NCBI GenBank assembly: GCA_030426085.1
Contig: JAUHYW010000053.1
Location: 1 to 64,000 of the forward strand
From: a bacterium
Lineage (GTDB): Bacteria; Myxococcota_A; Bradymonadia; UBA7976; UBA1532
Reading direction: 5' to 3'
Length of the DNA stretch: 64,000 nucleotides
Positions 8,549 through 16,906 of this stretch are shown here, in pieces. Positions within the stretch are counted from its first letter, which is position 1; each line of letters opens with the position of its first letter. The notes beneath the pieces were generated by a model, which saw nothing but the letters and a program-made list of their open reading frames with translations, did not search any database and was not told the origin of the DNA. A program made the translations under genes and the position numbers.

Positions 8549-9739
8549 ATGCAGCCCCCCGACCGCACGCCCGACCCGCCGCCCGCCGACGACCGCCGCG
8601 TCGAGCAGGCCATCCGCTGGCGGCTGATCCTGGGTCAGCACGCCGACGAGAACCTGGGCTTCGAGCGGCTGCGGGGGCGGGGGTCGGCGGCGCTGGATGG
8701 CATCCTGGGCGACGCCGAGCGGCTGGAGACGCCGCTGTCGTACATCTACGACCGGGAGCACACCGAGCGCAGCCACCGGCAGGCGGGCGCGGGGCAGGGC
8801 GGGGGGCTGTCGGTGCCGATGTGGCTCTCGCGGGTGCGCGACCTCTTCCCCCGGGAGGCGGCGCAGATCATGGAGCGCGACGCGCTGACCCGCTATGGGC
8901 TGCACGAGCTGGTGACCGACGCCGAGGTGCTGCGCCGGGCCGAGCCGAGCGACGATCTGCTGCGGGCCATCCTGCAGTTCAAGCACCTGATGAAGGGGCC
9001 GGTGCTCGAGGCGGCCCGCGAGCTCGTCGCCGAGGTGGTCGCCCGCATCGCCGGGCGGCTGGAGACCGAGTGCCGGCCGGCGCTCTACGGCCCGATGGCC
9101 CCCCGGCGTCGCTCGCCGGTGAAGAGCTTCAAGAACACCGACTGGACCCGCACCATCCGGCGCAACCTCAAGCACTACGACACCGAGCGGCGGCGGCTGG
9201 TGGCGGAGCGCATTCACTTCAAGCACCGCGGGCGGCGGCGCAGCCCGTGGCACATCGTCGTCGCGGTGGACCAGTCGGGGTCGATGACCGACAGCTTGAT
9301 CCACGCCGCGGTGATGGCGGCCATCTTCACCCGGCTGCCGGCGGTCGAGGTGACGCTGGTGCTGTGGGATCACCGGCTGGTCGACGTGAGCCATCAGGCG
9401 CACGATCCCATCGATGTGCTGATGGGGTGCCAGCTCGGCGGCGGCACCCGCCTGCTGCCCGCGATGCGATACTGCGCCGATCGCATCACCGACCCCCGGC
9501 GCACGCTGTTCGTCCTGATCAGCGACTGGTTCGTGTGGGGCGACCGCGAGGCGTGCCTGACCCTGGCCGAAGAGATCGCCGAGTCGGGGGTGCACGCCAT
9601 CGGCCTGTCGGCGCTGGACACCGACTGCCGCCCGGTGTGCGACGAGCGCTTCGCCCGGGCGCTGGCCGGCGGCGGCTGGACCGTCGCCGCGATGACCCCC
9701 CGGATGCTGGCCGAGCACGTCGGCGGGCTGCTGGCGTGA
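8549..9739 (+). CDS. YehP-like von Willebrand factor A domain protein
   Basis: A 396-residue cytoplasmic protein that aligns along its length with my recollection of E. coli YehP: an N-terminal RWRLILGQHADENL, a LFPREAAQIMERDALTRYG segment, LLRAILQFKHLM, then a VWA domain from about residue 230. The metal-ion-dependent adhesion site is present: D241, S243, S245 in VDQSGSMTDS, a threonine in QLGGGT and an aspartate in VLISDWFV. Such VWA proteins usually work with a MoxR-type AAA+ ATPase and often a SWIM zinc-finger protein, but neither is found here. It is followed by two coupled genes of unknown function, so it may belong to a variant VWA system. The start could also be a few codons away; no clear ribosome-binding site decides it. 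Confidence 0.85.
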   Translation: MQPPDRTPDPPPADDRRVEQAIRWRLILGQHADENLGFERLRGRGSAALDGILGDAERLETPLSYIYDREHTERSHRQAGAGQGGGLSVPMWLSRVRDLFPREAAQIMERDALTRYGLHELVTDAEVLRRAEPSDDLLRAILQFKHLMKGPVLEAARELVAEVVARIAGRLETECRPALYGPMAPRRRSPVKSFKNTDWTRTIRRNLKHYDTERRRLVAERIHFKHRGRRRSPWHIVVAVDQSGSMTDSLIHAAVMAAIFTRLPAVEVTLVLWDHRLVDVSHQAHDPIDVLMGCQLGGGTRLLPAMRYCADRITDPRRTLFVLISDWFVWGDREACLTLAEEIAESGVHAIGLSALDTDCRPVCDERFARALAGGGWTVAAMTPRMLAEHVGGLLA

Positions 9740-9746
9740 GCCCCCG

Positions 9747-10910
9747 ATGAGCCGGCTGCCGCACGACCTGGACGGGCTGCCCAAGCGCACCGTCGACGCC
9801 CTGGGACGCATGGCGGATGCCTTCGATGCCATCGACGACTGGCTGCATCGCATGGGGTTGCAGGGGCTGCAACGCACCAGCCGGGCCAGCGTCGACGCGC
9901 TCGGCGCGCTGGCGCAGACGGCCCACAACGCGGGGCTGGTGAGCATCGAGCGGGAGTTGAACCGGCTGGGCACGCTGGTCGAGCGGGCGCTGAATCGGGA
10001 CCCGCTGTTCGAGATGCAGGCGTGGCAGGCGACGGTCAACCGCATCTGGCTGGTCAATCGGCGGGCGCGCGCGCGGTTCGAGGCGGGTGAGCTGCCGGAT
10101 GACATGCGCGATCTCATCGGCGTCGCCCGGCGCAGCTACGCGCCGGCGGACGGGCCGCTGGATCTGCAAGCGCTGGGGGCCGACGGCTGGGTGAGCGACA
10201 CCGGCTTCGTCGGGGTGACGGTGCATTACATGGCAGCCGATGGCATCCGGTACGAGGCGGTGTCCGCCCGGCCGACGATGCACTTCGGGGCCGATCCGGT
10301 GCGGCTGCTGCGCTGGCCGGCCCACGACGCGCTCGAGCAGACGCTGGGCGAGCTGAGCCACGGCGCGTGGCGCTTCGAGGGGGCCCGGGTCTCGGCTGAT
10401 CGGCGGCTGTCGATCCACAAGGCGCTGACGGTGCACGCCGCGCCCTATGTCGGCGGCCGGGCCTACGACGGCCTGCGGGCGGCGGATTGGCGGGCGGCGC
10501 TGGATCGCCTGCGGGACGCGGCGCCGGTGGGCGATCGGGGCGCGGCGTGGGTCTACGTCGAGCCGGCTTCGGTGGGGCCGGTCGAGACCGATCACACCCG
10601 GGGTCGGGCTCGGGCGGTGGCCGTCGACGGGGTCGGGGCCCGCCTCTTCGTCGAGGTCGCCCTGCGCCGGGAGAGCAACTTGCTGATCGACAACCTGGAG
10701 CGGATGTACGGGCCCCACGCAGGCGATACGGGGGCCGCGCCCCCCTGCGACGGGCTGTTCGGGCGGCTCGATCTGGCCGAGGACGGGCTGCGGCTGGCGC
10801 CGATCACCGGGGTCTGGGCCCGGCCGCTGAAGCTGGCCCGCCGCCGCCGGCCGGCGCATCACACCGTGCACTTGTCGCTGGAGTCGCTGGAGGGCGCCCG
10901 CCGTGCCTGA
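9747..10910 (+). CDS. Unknown protein linked to the VWA gene
   Basis: A 387-residue soluble protein that I do not recognise. The first part (about 1-130) is helical and rich in Ala, Leu and Arg, with a tract around LQGLQRTSRASVDALGALAQ. The second part looks beta-rich, with short hydrophobic strands (GFVGVTVHYMAADG, AWVYVEPASVGPV, ARLFVEVALRRESN). There is no signal peptide or membrane segment. It starts 7 bases after the VWA stop and its 3' end overlaps the next gene by 8 bases, so the three genes are very likely one translationally coupled operon. A role as a partner of the VWA protein is inferred from position only. Confidence 0.75.
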   Translation: MSRLPHDLDGLPKRTVDALGRMADAFDAIDDWLHRMGLQGLQRTSRASVDALGALAQTAHNAGLVSIERELNRLGTLVERALNRDPLFEMQAWQATVNRIWLVNRRARARFEAGELPDDMRDLIGVARRSYAPADGPLDLQALGADGWVSDTGFVGVTVHYMAADGIRYEAVSARPTMHFGADPVRLLRWPAHDALEQTLGELSHGAWRFEGARVSADRRLSIHKALTVHAAPYVGGRAYDGLRAADWRAALDRLRDAAPVGDRGAAWVYVEPASVGPVETDHTRGRARAVAVDGVGARLFVEVALRRESNLLIDNLERMYGPHAGDTGAAPPCDGLFGRLDLAEDGLRLAPITGVWARPLKLARRRRPAHHTVHLSLESLEGARRA

Positions 10911-12873
10911 TCCGCGACCGGAGCTCCCGGACGTGCCCGAGGTCTCGGCCGAGGCCATCCGGGCGGCGCACGGGGCGCCCGACGCGCATGATCTGGCCGA
11001 TCTCGCCGAGCCGGGGGACGCGCTGGGGCGCTTCGCCGACAGGCTGGGCGAGCTGCTGGGTCAGATCGCGGTGATGGGGCTGGCCCACCCCGACCCCGAT
11101 CTGGCGCCGGCGGCGGTGGAGCTGATCGAGCCGGCGTCGGCGCTGGGGCTGGGGGCCGCCGCCGAGGGGCTGGCCGAGCTGGCCCGGGCCCTGGGCGCCA
11201 TCCGGGCCGCCGCGCCGCCGGGGCGCTCGGCGCCGGCCGCGCTGACCCGGGCCGCGTGGGACGCGACGCAGCGGCTGGTGGCGTGGCGCCGGCTGTTCCG
11301 GCGGGCGCTGGCGCTCCAGCGGGTCGAGGGGCTGCTCGCCCGGGACGCCCTGATCGCCCGCGGCGCGCGCCCTCCGCCGCCGCGGCCGGCGACCGCCTCG
11401 GCCCGGATCCGGCCGGTGGGGCTGGCGTTGCGCGATGACCGGCTGACGCTGCTGGGGATCGACGTCGACCGCGGGGGGCCGGCGCAGATCCGCGACCGCC
11501 TGAGCGATCACGACCCCGATGATCCGCTGGGCGGGGCGGTGATCAGCCGGCTCTTCCAGGCCCGGATCTCGCTGCGGGCGGTGCTCGACGGGGTGATCGT
11601 CTTCGAGGATCACCCCGCGCGGCGGGCGCGGGGCGGGCCGCTGTTCGAGCCGGATTTCCGGGCCCGGCCCCGCCTGCTGGGCGCCGCCGGGCCGCTGAGC
11701 GTGATGCCCGATCCGGTGGCCGATCCGGCGGCCCTGGAGCGGCTGCGGCGGCCGGTCCGGGCGGATGTGCGCGTCGAGCGGGGGCTGGACGCGCCGACGC
11801 TGTGGCTGGGCGACGGCGAGGTCGAGGTCGAGGTCGAGCGTACCCCGATCTTCGAGTTGAACCTGATCAAGCGGCTCATCGAGGCCTCCGGGGCGCCGCT
11901 GGCGCTGATCCTGGGCCCGGCGCCGGGCGCGCCGCGGGTGCTCTCGGCGCTGGACGCGGGCCGCCGGCTGTACGTGAGCCACGACCCGCGGGTCTTCACG
12001 GTGCCCCCGGCGGCGCTGTATCACCGGCTGGGCGCGGCGGCGGATCGTATGGGTCGGCCGATCGCGGCCCGCTTCGTGCGCACGGTGGCCGGGCTGTTCG
12101 GCGGGGCCGACGACCGGGCGCTGGGCGCGCTGGCCGAGCAGTGGCGGGGGCCGGCGCCGGGCATCGGCCGGCTGTATCGGGGTGTGCTGGCCGGGCGGCT
12201 GCTGTCGATCGTGGGTGATCCGGCCCGGGACGCGGCGGTCGAGGCGGCGGTGGACGACGCGCTGCTGGTCGGGGCGCTGCCGGCGGGGCAGGTCCGGCCG
12301 GCGGCGCTGACGGCGCTGGTGGGCGAGCCGACGGCGGGCCGGCTGCCGGGGCGGGCGGTGTTTCGGGCGCTGTGGCTGCTCTTCACCGGTGATCCGGGCG
12401 GGGTGCGGGCCCGGCGGGGCGCGCTGTTGACGCTGTTCGCCGCCCGCTACGCCGAGATGTCGGGCGCGCCCGAGCCGCACGACGTCGCCGCCCGGGCGCT
12501 GCTGCTCGCCGAGCTGAGCCGGGAGGCGGCCGAGGGCGACGCCGACGCGGGGCTGGAGCCGCTGTCGCCGGAGGAGGTCCTGGCCCCGGCGCGCGAGTAT
12601 CTCGAGGCCCACCTGGCCGGCCTGCGCCCGGCGCCGGGGCGTCCGGCGGGGCCGCTGCCCGACTTCGACGGCCTGTGGGCGCTGGCCGAGGCCCACCGGC
12701 TGCTGCACCCCGACGCCGAGCCCCGGGGACTGCCGGCGCTGGGGCTGCATCGGCCGACGCTGGCGGCGGCGGCGGCGGGCGCGCTGCTCGATCTGGATCG
12801 CCGCCCGCTGCGGGCGGCCGATGGGTTGCTGTGCGCGGCGGCGGCGGGTCTCGAGGGGTGGTTGATCGGGTGA
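10903..12873 (+). CDS. Unknown large Ala/Leu-rich protein, third gene of the VWA operon
   Basis: A 656-residue protein starting at a GTG that overlaps the previous stop by 8 bases. Composition is dominated by Ala, Leu, Arg, Gly and Pro; most of the length is predicted helical. A beta-rich segment lies near residues 165-330 (LALRDDRLTLLGIDVDRGGP, VEVEVERTPIFELNLIKRLI). No Walker motif, zinc-finger cysteines or signal peptide is visible. The composition fits the GC-rich genome and third-position GC is high on the plus strand, supporting it as real although the opposite strand also holds a long open frame. Function is not assigned; the close coupling suggests it acts with the YehP-like protein. 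Confidence 0.7.
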   Translation: MPDPRPELPDVPEVSAEAIRAAHGAPDAHDLADLAEPGDALGRFADRLGELLGQIAVMGLAHPDPDLAPAAVELIEPASALGLGAAAEGLAELARALGAIRAAAPPGRSAPAALTRAAWDATQRLVAWRRLFRRALALQRVEGLLARDALIARGARPPPPRPATASARIRPVGLALRDDRLTLLGIDVDRGGPAQIRDRLSDHDPDDPLGGAVISRLFQARISLRAVLDGVIVFEDHPARRARGGPLFEPDFRARPRLLGAAGPLSVMPDPVADPAALERLRRPVRADVRVERGLDAPTLWLGDGEVEVEVERTPIFELNLIKRLIEASGAPLALILGPAPGAPRVLSALDAGRRLYVSHDPRVFTVPPAALYHRLGAAADRMGRPIAARFVRTVAGLFGGADDRALGALAEQWRGPAPGIGRLYRGVLAGRLLSIVGDPARDAAVEAAVDDALLVGALPAGQVRPAALTALVGEPTAGRLPGRAVFRALWLLFTGDPGGVRARRGALLTLFAARYAEMSGAPEPHDVAARALLLAELSREAAEGDADAGLEPLSPEEVLAPAREYLEAHLAGLRPAPGRPAGPLPDFDGLWALAEAHRLLHPDAEPRGLPALGLHRPTLAAAAAGALLDLDRRPLRAADGLLCAAAAGLEGWLIG

Positions 12874-12928
12874 TCGAGGGGCCGCCGGCCGGACATCCTC
12901 CGGTCGGGCGGCCACGAGGAGCGACGAG

Positions 12929-13654
12929 ATGAGGCGGATGATCGGCGCGGCGCTCGCGCTGCTGGTGCTCGGCTGCGATGACGGCGGCGCGCTCGACGGG
13001 GACGCGGCGGTCGAGCCCGACCGGGGCGCGGACGGCGCGCTCGACGAAGACGGCGGGCCCGACGCGGCCTCGGATCGAGGCCCCGACGCGGCCGACGGGG
13101 TGGAGGACGCCGGCGGGGACGCGGGGCCCGCGCCGGATATGGCGCCCGCGGTCGACAGGGGGCCCCCGCCCATCGACGGGCGGGCGGCGTTCGTGCAGCA
13201 GTGCTCGTCGTGCCACGGGCTGGACGGCGGGGGCACGTTCAACGGCCCCGATGTGCGCAACCCCGTCGATCGGGGCTACATGACCTACGTCGTGCGCACC
13301 GGCCGCCGGGAGATCGAGGCGTTCGTGGGCGAGATGCCGCCCTACTCCGAGCGGGCGATCGATCAGCCGACCCTCGAGGCGATGTGGGACTGGCTGGCCG
13401 AGGCGGCGAAGCCGGCGACCGGGGAGGGGCTCTTCCTGCGGTTCTGCGCCAACTGTCACGACCCCGACGGCTCCGGGGGGCGGGCCGGGCACCGGGTGAC
13501 CGGGGTGCCGGCGGGCGAGGTCGTCGCGATCGTGCGCCTGGGGCATGGCGGTGACGATTACGGCGCGGCCCGGTCGTTCATGCCGGCCTACGACACCGAG
13601 CTGCTGACCGCCGCCGAGCTGGATCTGATCATCGCCCACCTCGGCGGCCGCTGA
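12929..13654 (+). CDS. Dihaem cytochrome c lipoprotein
   Basis: A 241-residue exported electron carrier. A signal peptide ends in the lipobox LVLGC (Cys16), then comes a flexible Asp/Gly/Ala/Pro-rich linker of about 65 residues. Two haem-binding motifs follow, CSSCH (92-96) and CANCH (173-177), each in a small class-I-type cytochrome c domain; candidate Met ligands are in EMPPYS and SFMPAYD. The Asp-rich linker is typical of secreted lipoproteins in Myxococcota-like genomes. It is 55 bases after the VWA operon in the same direction, but the function is different and a promoter may lie in the gap. A hairpin follows at 13677-13700. It may serve a respiratory chain; the partner is unknown. Confidence 0.9.
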   Translation: MRRMIGAALALLVLGCDDGGALDGDAAVEPDRGADGALDEDGGPDAASDRGPDAADGVEDAGGDAGPAPDMAPAVDRGPPPIDGRAAFVQQCSSCHGLDGGGTFNGPDVRNPVDRGYMTYVVRTGRREIEAFVGEMPPYSERAIDQPTLEAMWDWLAEAAKPATGEGLFLRFCANCHDPDGSGGRAGHRVTGVPAGEVVAIVRLGHGGDDYGAARSFMPAYDTELLTAAELDLIIAHLGGR

Positions 13655-13676
13655 GCCACGCCGGGCGGCCCCGGCC

Positions 13677-13700
13677 GGGGGCCCTCCGCGGCGGGCCCCC
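13677..13700 (+). terminator. Candidate terminator after the cytochrome lipoprotein
   Basis: Perfect 8-base inverted repeat GGGGGCCC (13677-13684) and GGGCCCCC (13693-13700) with an 8-base loop. It starts 23 bases past the stop and ends just before a promoter, which is where a terminator would be expected. No T tract follows. Confidence 0.5.
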
Positions 13701-13704
13701 GAGC

Positions 13705-13733
13705 TTGACCGCCCCCAGGGCCGGTGTTAGCGT
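13705..13733 (+). promoter_or_regulatory. Candidate promoter for the HEAT-repeat lipoprotein
   Basis: TTGACC (13705-13710), a 17-base spacer, then TAGCGT (13728-13733) preceded by TGT, an extended -10. Transcription would begin near 13740, about 40 bases before the GTG start at 13783. Confidence 0.6.
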
Positions 13734-13782
13734 CCACCGGCTGCAAATCGGCGCTTTTTCGAGGATTTTCGAGGAGTTCAGC

Positions 13783-15078
13783 GTGAAGCGCACCCTGCCC
13801 CGGCTGCTGCCGCTGCTGCTCGCCCTGAGCGGCGGCCCGATGGCCGGCTGCGCGGTGGACGGCGACGACCTCGCCGCCTGGGAGCACGTCGCCGAGGGCG
13901 AGGGGCGGCTGGCGGCCTACCTCGCCGATCCGGCCCGCCCGGTCGAGCTGCGGGCCCGGGCGCTGGCGGTGCTGCTCAAGATGCGGGCCATCGATCACAT
14001 CATGGGCGTGCTCAAGGTCGCCTCGCCCGAGCAGCGGGCGGTGCTGCTCAAGATGTACGCCACCGCCATCGTGACCATCCTCACCAAGATGCACACCCAG
14101 GACGAGAAAGAGGCCGCGGCGACGCTGGGCTACGACGTCCTGGAGCACGTCGACGAGCTGAAGGGCGGCACCGACGGCACCGGCGAGGCCCGCGATCGGC
14201 TGCTGGTCGATACGCTGGTCGACTGGTGCCTCGGCGAGATGCTCAAGCCGGGGGGCGAGCGGGCCCGCCCGGGGCGCAAGCTGGAGGACATCCTGCTCGC
14301 GGCGCTGGCGGTGCGGCCCGAGGTCGCCGGGCCCCGCATCGCCGATCGCATGCGGGCGGCGGGCGACGCCGCTGAGCTGCTGGCGGTCAACGTGCTGCTG
14401 GCGAAGGTCGAGGATCCCGCGATCCGGGCCAGCCAGGCGCAGCACCTGCTCGACTTCGCCCGCCGGGTGTATCCGGCGGTGCCGCCGGACGTGGCCCGGG
14501 CGATGATCGCCAACCGCAACGAGACGGTGCTGCGGTTCCTGCTCGACGCGGCCCGCGACCCGCGGGTGCCGCCGGAGACCCGCCGCGTCGGGCTCGTCGA
14601 GGCGGCGGCGCAGCTCAAGGGCGAGGCGCTGGGCGGTCTGATGCTGGTCCTGGCGGCCGACGACCCGCAGCACAGCAACATCATGCGGGTGAACGCGCTC
14701 GATCTGGCGTGGGATCACGGCGGCGTCGAGCGGCTGGCCGACGCGCTGCGAGCGCTGCCTCCGAGCGGCACCTGGTGGCCGGACGGGGTGCAGTTCCGGG
14801 TCTTCGTCGACGGCTTCTGCGACACCAGGCTGGCCCCGGCGAAGGACGCCGCCCGGCCGGTGCTCGAGCGGCTGGTGGACGACCCCAACTGGGTCACCCG
14901 GACCTACGCCATGCGCTGCGTCGAGCGGCTGTACCCCGACGCGGCCGCCGAGATGCTCGCGCCGCTCCTGGAGGACGAGACGCCGCTGCCGGGGTGGAGC
15001 GCGGAGGGCGAGGCGACGCTGGGGTCGCACGCCGCGGCGGTGATCGAGGCCGCCGAGGCCCGCGCCGAGGGGCGGTGA
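13783..15078 (+). CDS. HEAT-repeat lipoprotein
   Basis: A 431-residue exported protein. The GTG start at 13783 is preceded by a GAGGAG site and opens a signal peptide VKRTLPRLLPLLLALSG that ends in the lipobox MAGC. The mature part is a chain of about 30-40-residue helical pairs with Ala/Leu/Asp spacing (DPARPVELRARALAVLLKM, LLDAARDPRVPPETRRVGLV, DDPNWVTRTYAMRCVERLYP), which is the HEAT/Armadillo pattern used as protein scaffolds. No catalytic motif is visible. It is followed 35 bases later by a second HEAT protein and then faced by a third, so this cluster probably builds one envelope assembly (inference). Confidence 0.85.
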   Translation: MKRTLPRLLPLLLALSGGPMAGCAVDGDDLAAWEHVAEGEGRLAAYLADPARPVELRARALAVLLKMRAIDHIMGVLKVASPEQRAVLLKMYATAIVTILTKMHTQDEKEAAATLGYDVLEHVDELKGGTDGTGEARDRLLVDTLVDWCLGEMLKPGGERARPGRKLEDILLAALAVRPEVAGPRIADRMRAAGDAAELLAVNVLLAKVEDPAIRASQAQHLLDFARRVYPAVPPDVARAMIANRNETVLRFLLDAARDPRVPPETRRVGLVEAAAQLKGEALGGLMLVLAADDPQHSNIMRVNALDLAWDHGGVERLADALRALPPSGTWWPDGVQFRVFVDGFCDTRLAPAKDAARPVLERLVDDPNWVTRTYAMRCVERLYPDAAAEMLAPLLEDETPLPGWSAEGEATLGSHAAAVIEAAEARAEGR

Positions 15079-15112
15079 GCGGCCGACGCCGGGCCGGACG
15101 GAGCGGCTGAGC

Positions 15113-16882
15113 TTGGAGTTCGTCGGCCTGCTGCTCGGCGCCCTGCTGGCGCTGCTGGTCCTGCTCACCCTGTCCCGGGGCAACCCCCGGCGCGCCGCCC
15201 GGGAGCCGATCGGCGACCCCCCCGATCTGCGCCGGGTCACCCGGCTGTGCCGCCACCTCAGCGGCGATCCCATCCGCGATCGACCGCTGCTCAACCGCAT
15301 CCTGGCGCTGGGTCCCGACGTCGTGCCGACCCTCATCGGCGAGCTGACCGAGTGCCACCGCCACCCCGACCAGCGCAGCCCGTCCCGCGCGGCCCGGCTC
15401 GAGGAGGTCGTCGCCGACTTCGGGCTGGCGGCGGTGCCGGCGGTGACCGACGCTCTGGCCCGCCTGCACCCGACCGCGCCGCTGGTGCCGGGGCTGGTGC
15501 GCATCCTGCGCCGGCTGCGGGGGCCCGGCACCCGGGCGGTGATCGATCGCGCGGTGCGGGTGCCCGATCTGGCGCCGTTCCTGCCCCGCTTCCGCTTCGA
15601 CGCGCCGGGGCACGACCCCGTCGGGGCCCTGGTGGCCGCGCTGCGGGGGGCCGACGCCGAGCACCGCCCGCTGGCCCTGGAGCTGTGCGCCGGGCTGCTG
15701 TCGCCGGCGGCGATCGAGTCGCTGTGGGCCACCTGGGGCGCCGAGGGTCGGACCGATCTGCTGCGCTGGCTGGCCGACTGGCTGCCCATCGCCGAGCGGG
15801 CGGGGCTGGCCGAGCGAGGGCTGCGCGACCGCGACCCCCAGGTGCGGGTGGCTGCCGCCCGGTTGGGCACGATCCTGCCGTCGTCGGTGGGCATCGCCGC
15901 GTTGACGACGGCGGTCGAGGACGACGACCCCGGGGTGCGGGCCGCGGTGTGCCGGGCCATCGCCGCCCGGCGGGCTTCGACCCGGGCCCTGCTCGACGAG
16001 CGGCTGCGGGACGCCGACCCCCGGGTGGCTCTCGAGGCGCTGCTCGGCCGGCTGCGTGACCCCGAGCGGCCGCCGCCCGATCTGCCCGGCCCCATCGGTC
16101 TGCTGCTCGACGACGAGCGCCCGGTGGACGCCGCGCTGGCCGGCCTGGAGGATCCCGATCCGGCGCTGCGCCGGGCGGCGGCCCACCTGCTCGGGCGGCA
16201 CCACGCCGACCCCCGGGCCCGGGAGCGCCTGATCCGGTTGGCCGACGCGCCCGACCCCCGCGATCGGGCGACGGCGGTGCTGGTCCTCGCCCGGGCGGGG
16301 GACGCGGTGGCCGGTGATCTGGTGGTCCGGGTGGCCCGGGCGGGGGCGATGGCCGACGCGCCCGACCTGCTCGACGTGCAGGAGGCCGCTCAGCGGGTGG
16401 GGCCTCCGGTCGCCGCGCCGCTCGCCCGGCGGCTGCGCTCGCGCACGGCGGGGCGGGTGGACGCGACGCTGGCCGTGCTGCGGGCGGTGCCCTACGCCGG
16501 GGCGGTGCCCCCGCTGCTGCGCGGGGTGGAGGACGCCCGCAGCGGCGCGCTCGAAGGGCGGCTGGCGGCGACGCTGCACGTCGGCGGGGCCGAGGTCCGG
16601 GCGGGGGTGGGGCAGGCCCTGCGCCAGCCGACCCGGGGGCTGCTCGCGCCGGCCCTGCGCTTCCTGGCGGCCTACGGCGAGCCGGCCGATCTGCCGCTGC
16701 TCGTCGAGCTCTTCGACCGCCACCCGCCGCTGCGAGGGGTGCTGCTCAACTTGATCGAGGGGCAGGGCGCGGCGGCGGTCGAGCCGCTGCGGGCCCGGAT
16801 CGACGCCGGGGGCGAGGACGCGGTGGTCGAGAGCCTCGAGCAGCGGCTCGCGATGCTGGAGGCGGTCTACGAGGACGGGTGA
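15113..16882 (+). CDS. Membrane-anchored HEAT-repeat protein
   Basis: A 589-residue protein starting at a TTG after a GGAG site. One N-terminal membrane segment (FVGLLLGALLALLVLLTLS, about residues 3-21) acts as an uncleaved anchor. The rest is a long series of HEAT-like helical repeats; the clearest units contain LRDRDPQVRVAAARLG, VEDDDPGVRAAVCRAIAARR and LEDPDPALRRAAAHLLGRHH. The total repeat number is probably above ten. No enzyme motif is present. It is 35 bases after the HEAT lipoprotein and is likely in the same operon. It converges with a third HEAT gene on the other strand, 24 bases away. Confidence 0.85.
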   Translation: MEFVGLLLGALLALLVLLTLSRGNPRRAAREPIGDPPDLRRVTRLCRHLSGDPIRDRPLLNRILALGPDVVPTLIGELTECHRHPDQRSPSRAARLEEVVADFGLAAVPAVTDALARLHPTAPLVPGLVRILRRLRGPGTRAVIDRAVRVPDLAPFLPRFRFDAPGHDPVGALVAALRGADAEHRPLALELCAGLLSPAAIESLWATWGAEGRTDLLRWLADWLPIAERAGLAERGLRDRDPQVRVAAARLGTILPSSVGIAALTTAVEDDDPGVRAAVCRAIAARRASTRALLDERLRDADPRVALEALLGRLRDPERPPPDLPGPIGLLLDDERPVDAALAGLEDPDPALRRAAAHLLGRHHADPRARERLIRLADAPDPRDRATAVLVLARAGDAVAGDLVVRVARAGAMADAPDLLDVQEAAQRVGPPVAAPLARRLRSRTAGRVDATLAVLRAVPYAGAVPPLLRGVEDARSGALEGRLAATLHVGGAEVRAGVGQALRQPTRGLLAPALRFLAAYGEPADLPLLVELFDRHPPLRGVLLNLIEGQGAAAVEPLRARIDAGGEDAVVESLEQRLAMLEAVYEDG

Positions 16883-16906
16883 GCGCGGCGGGGTGGCCTG
16901 TCCGGG

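Noticed and set aside
10804-13260. An 818-codon minus-strand open frame across the third VWA-operon gene
   Set aside because: Its product is almost entirely Arg, Pro, Gln and Gly, and it runs through the cytochrome lipoprotein on the other strand.
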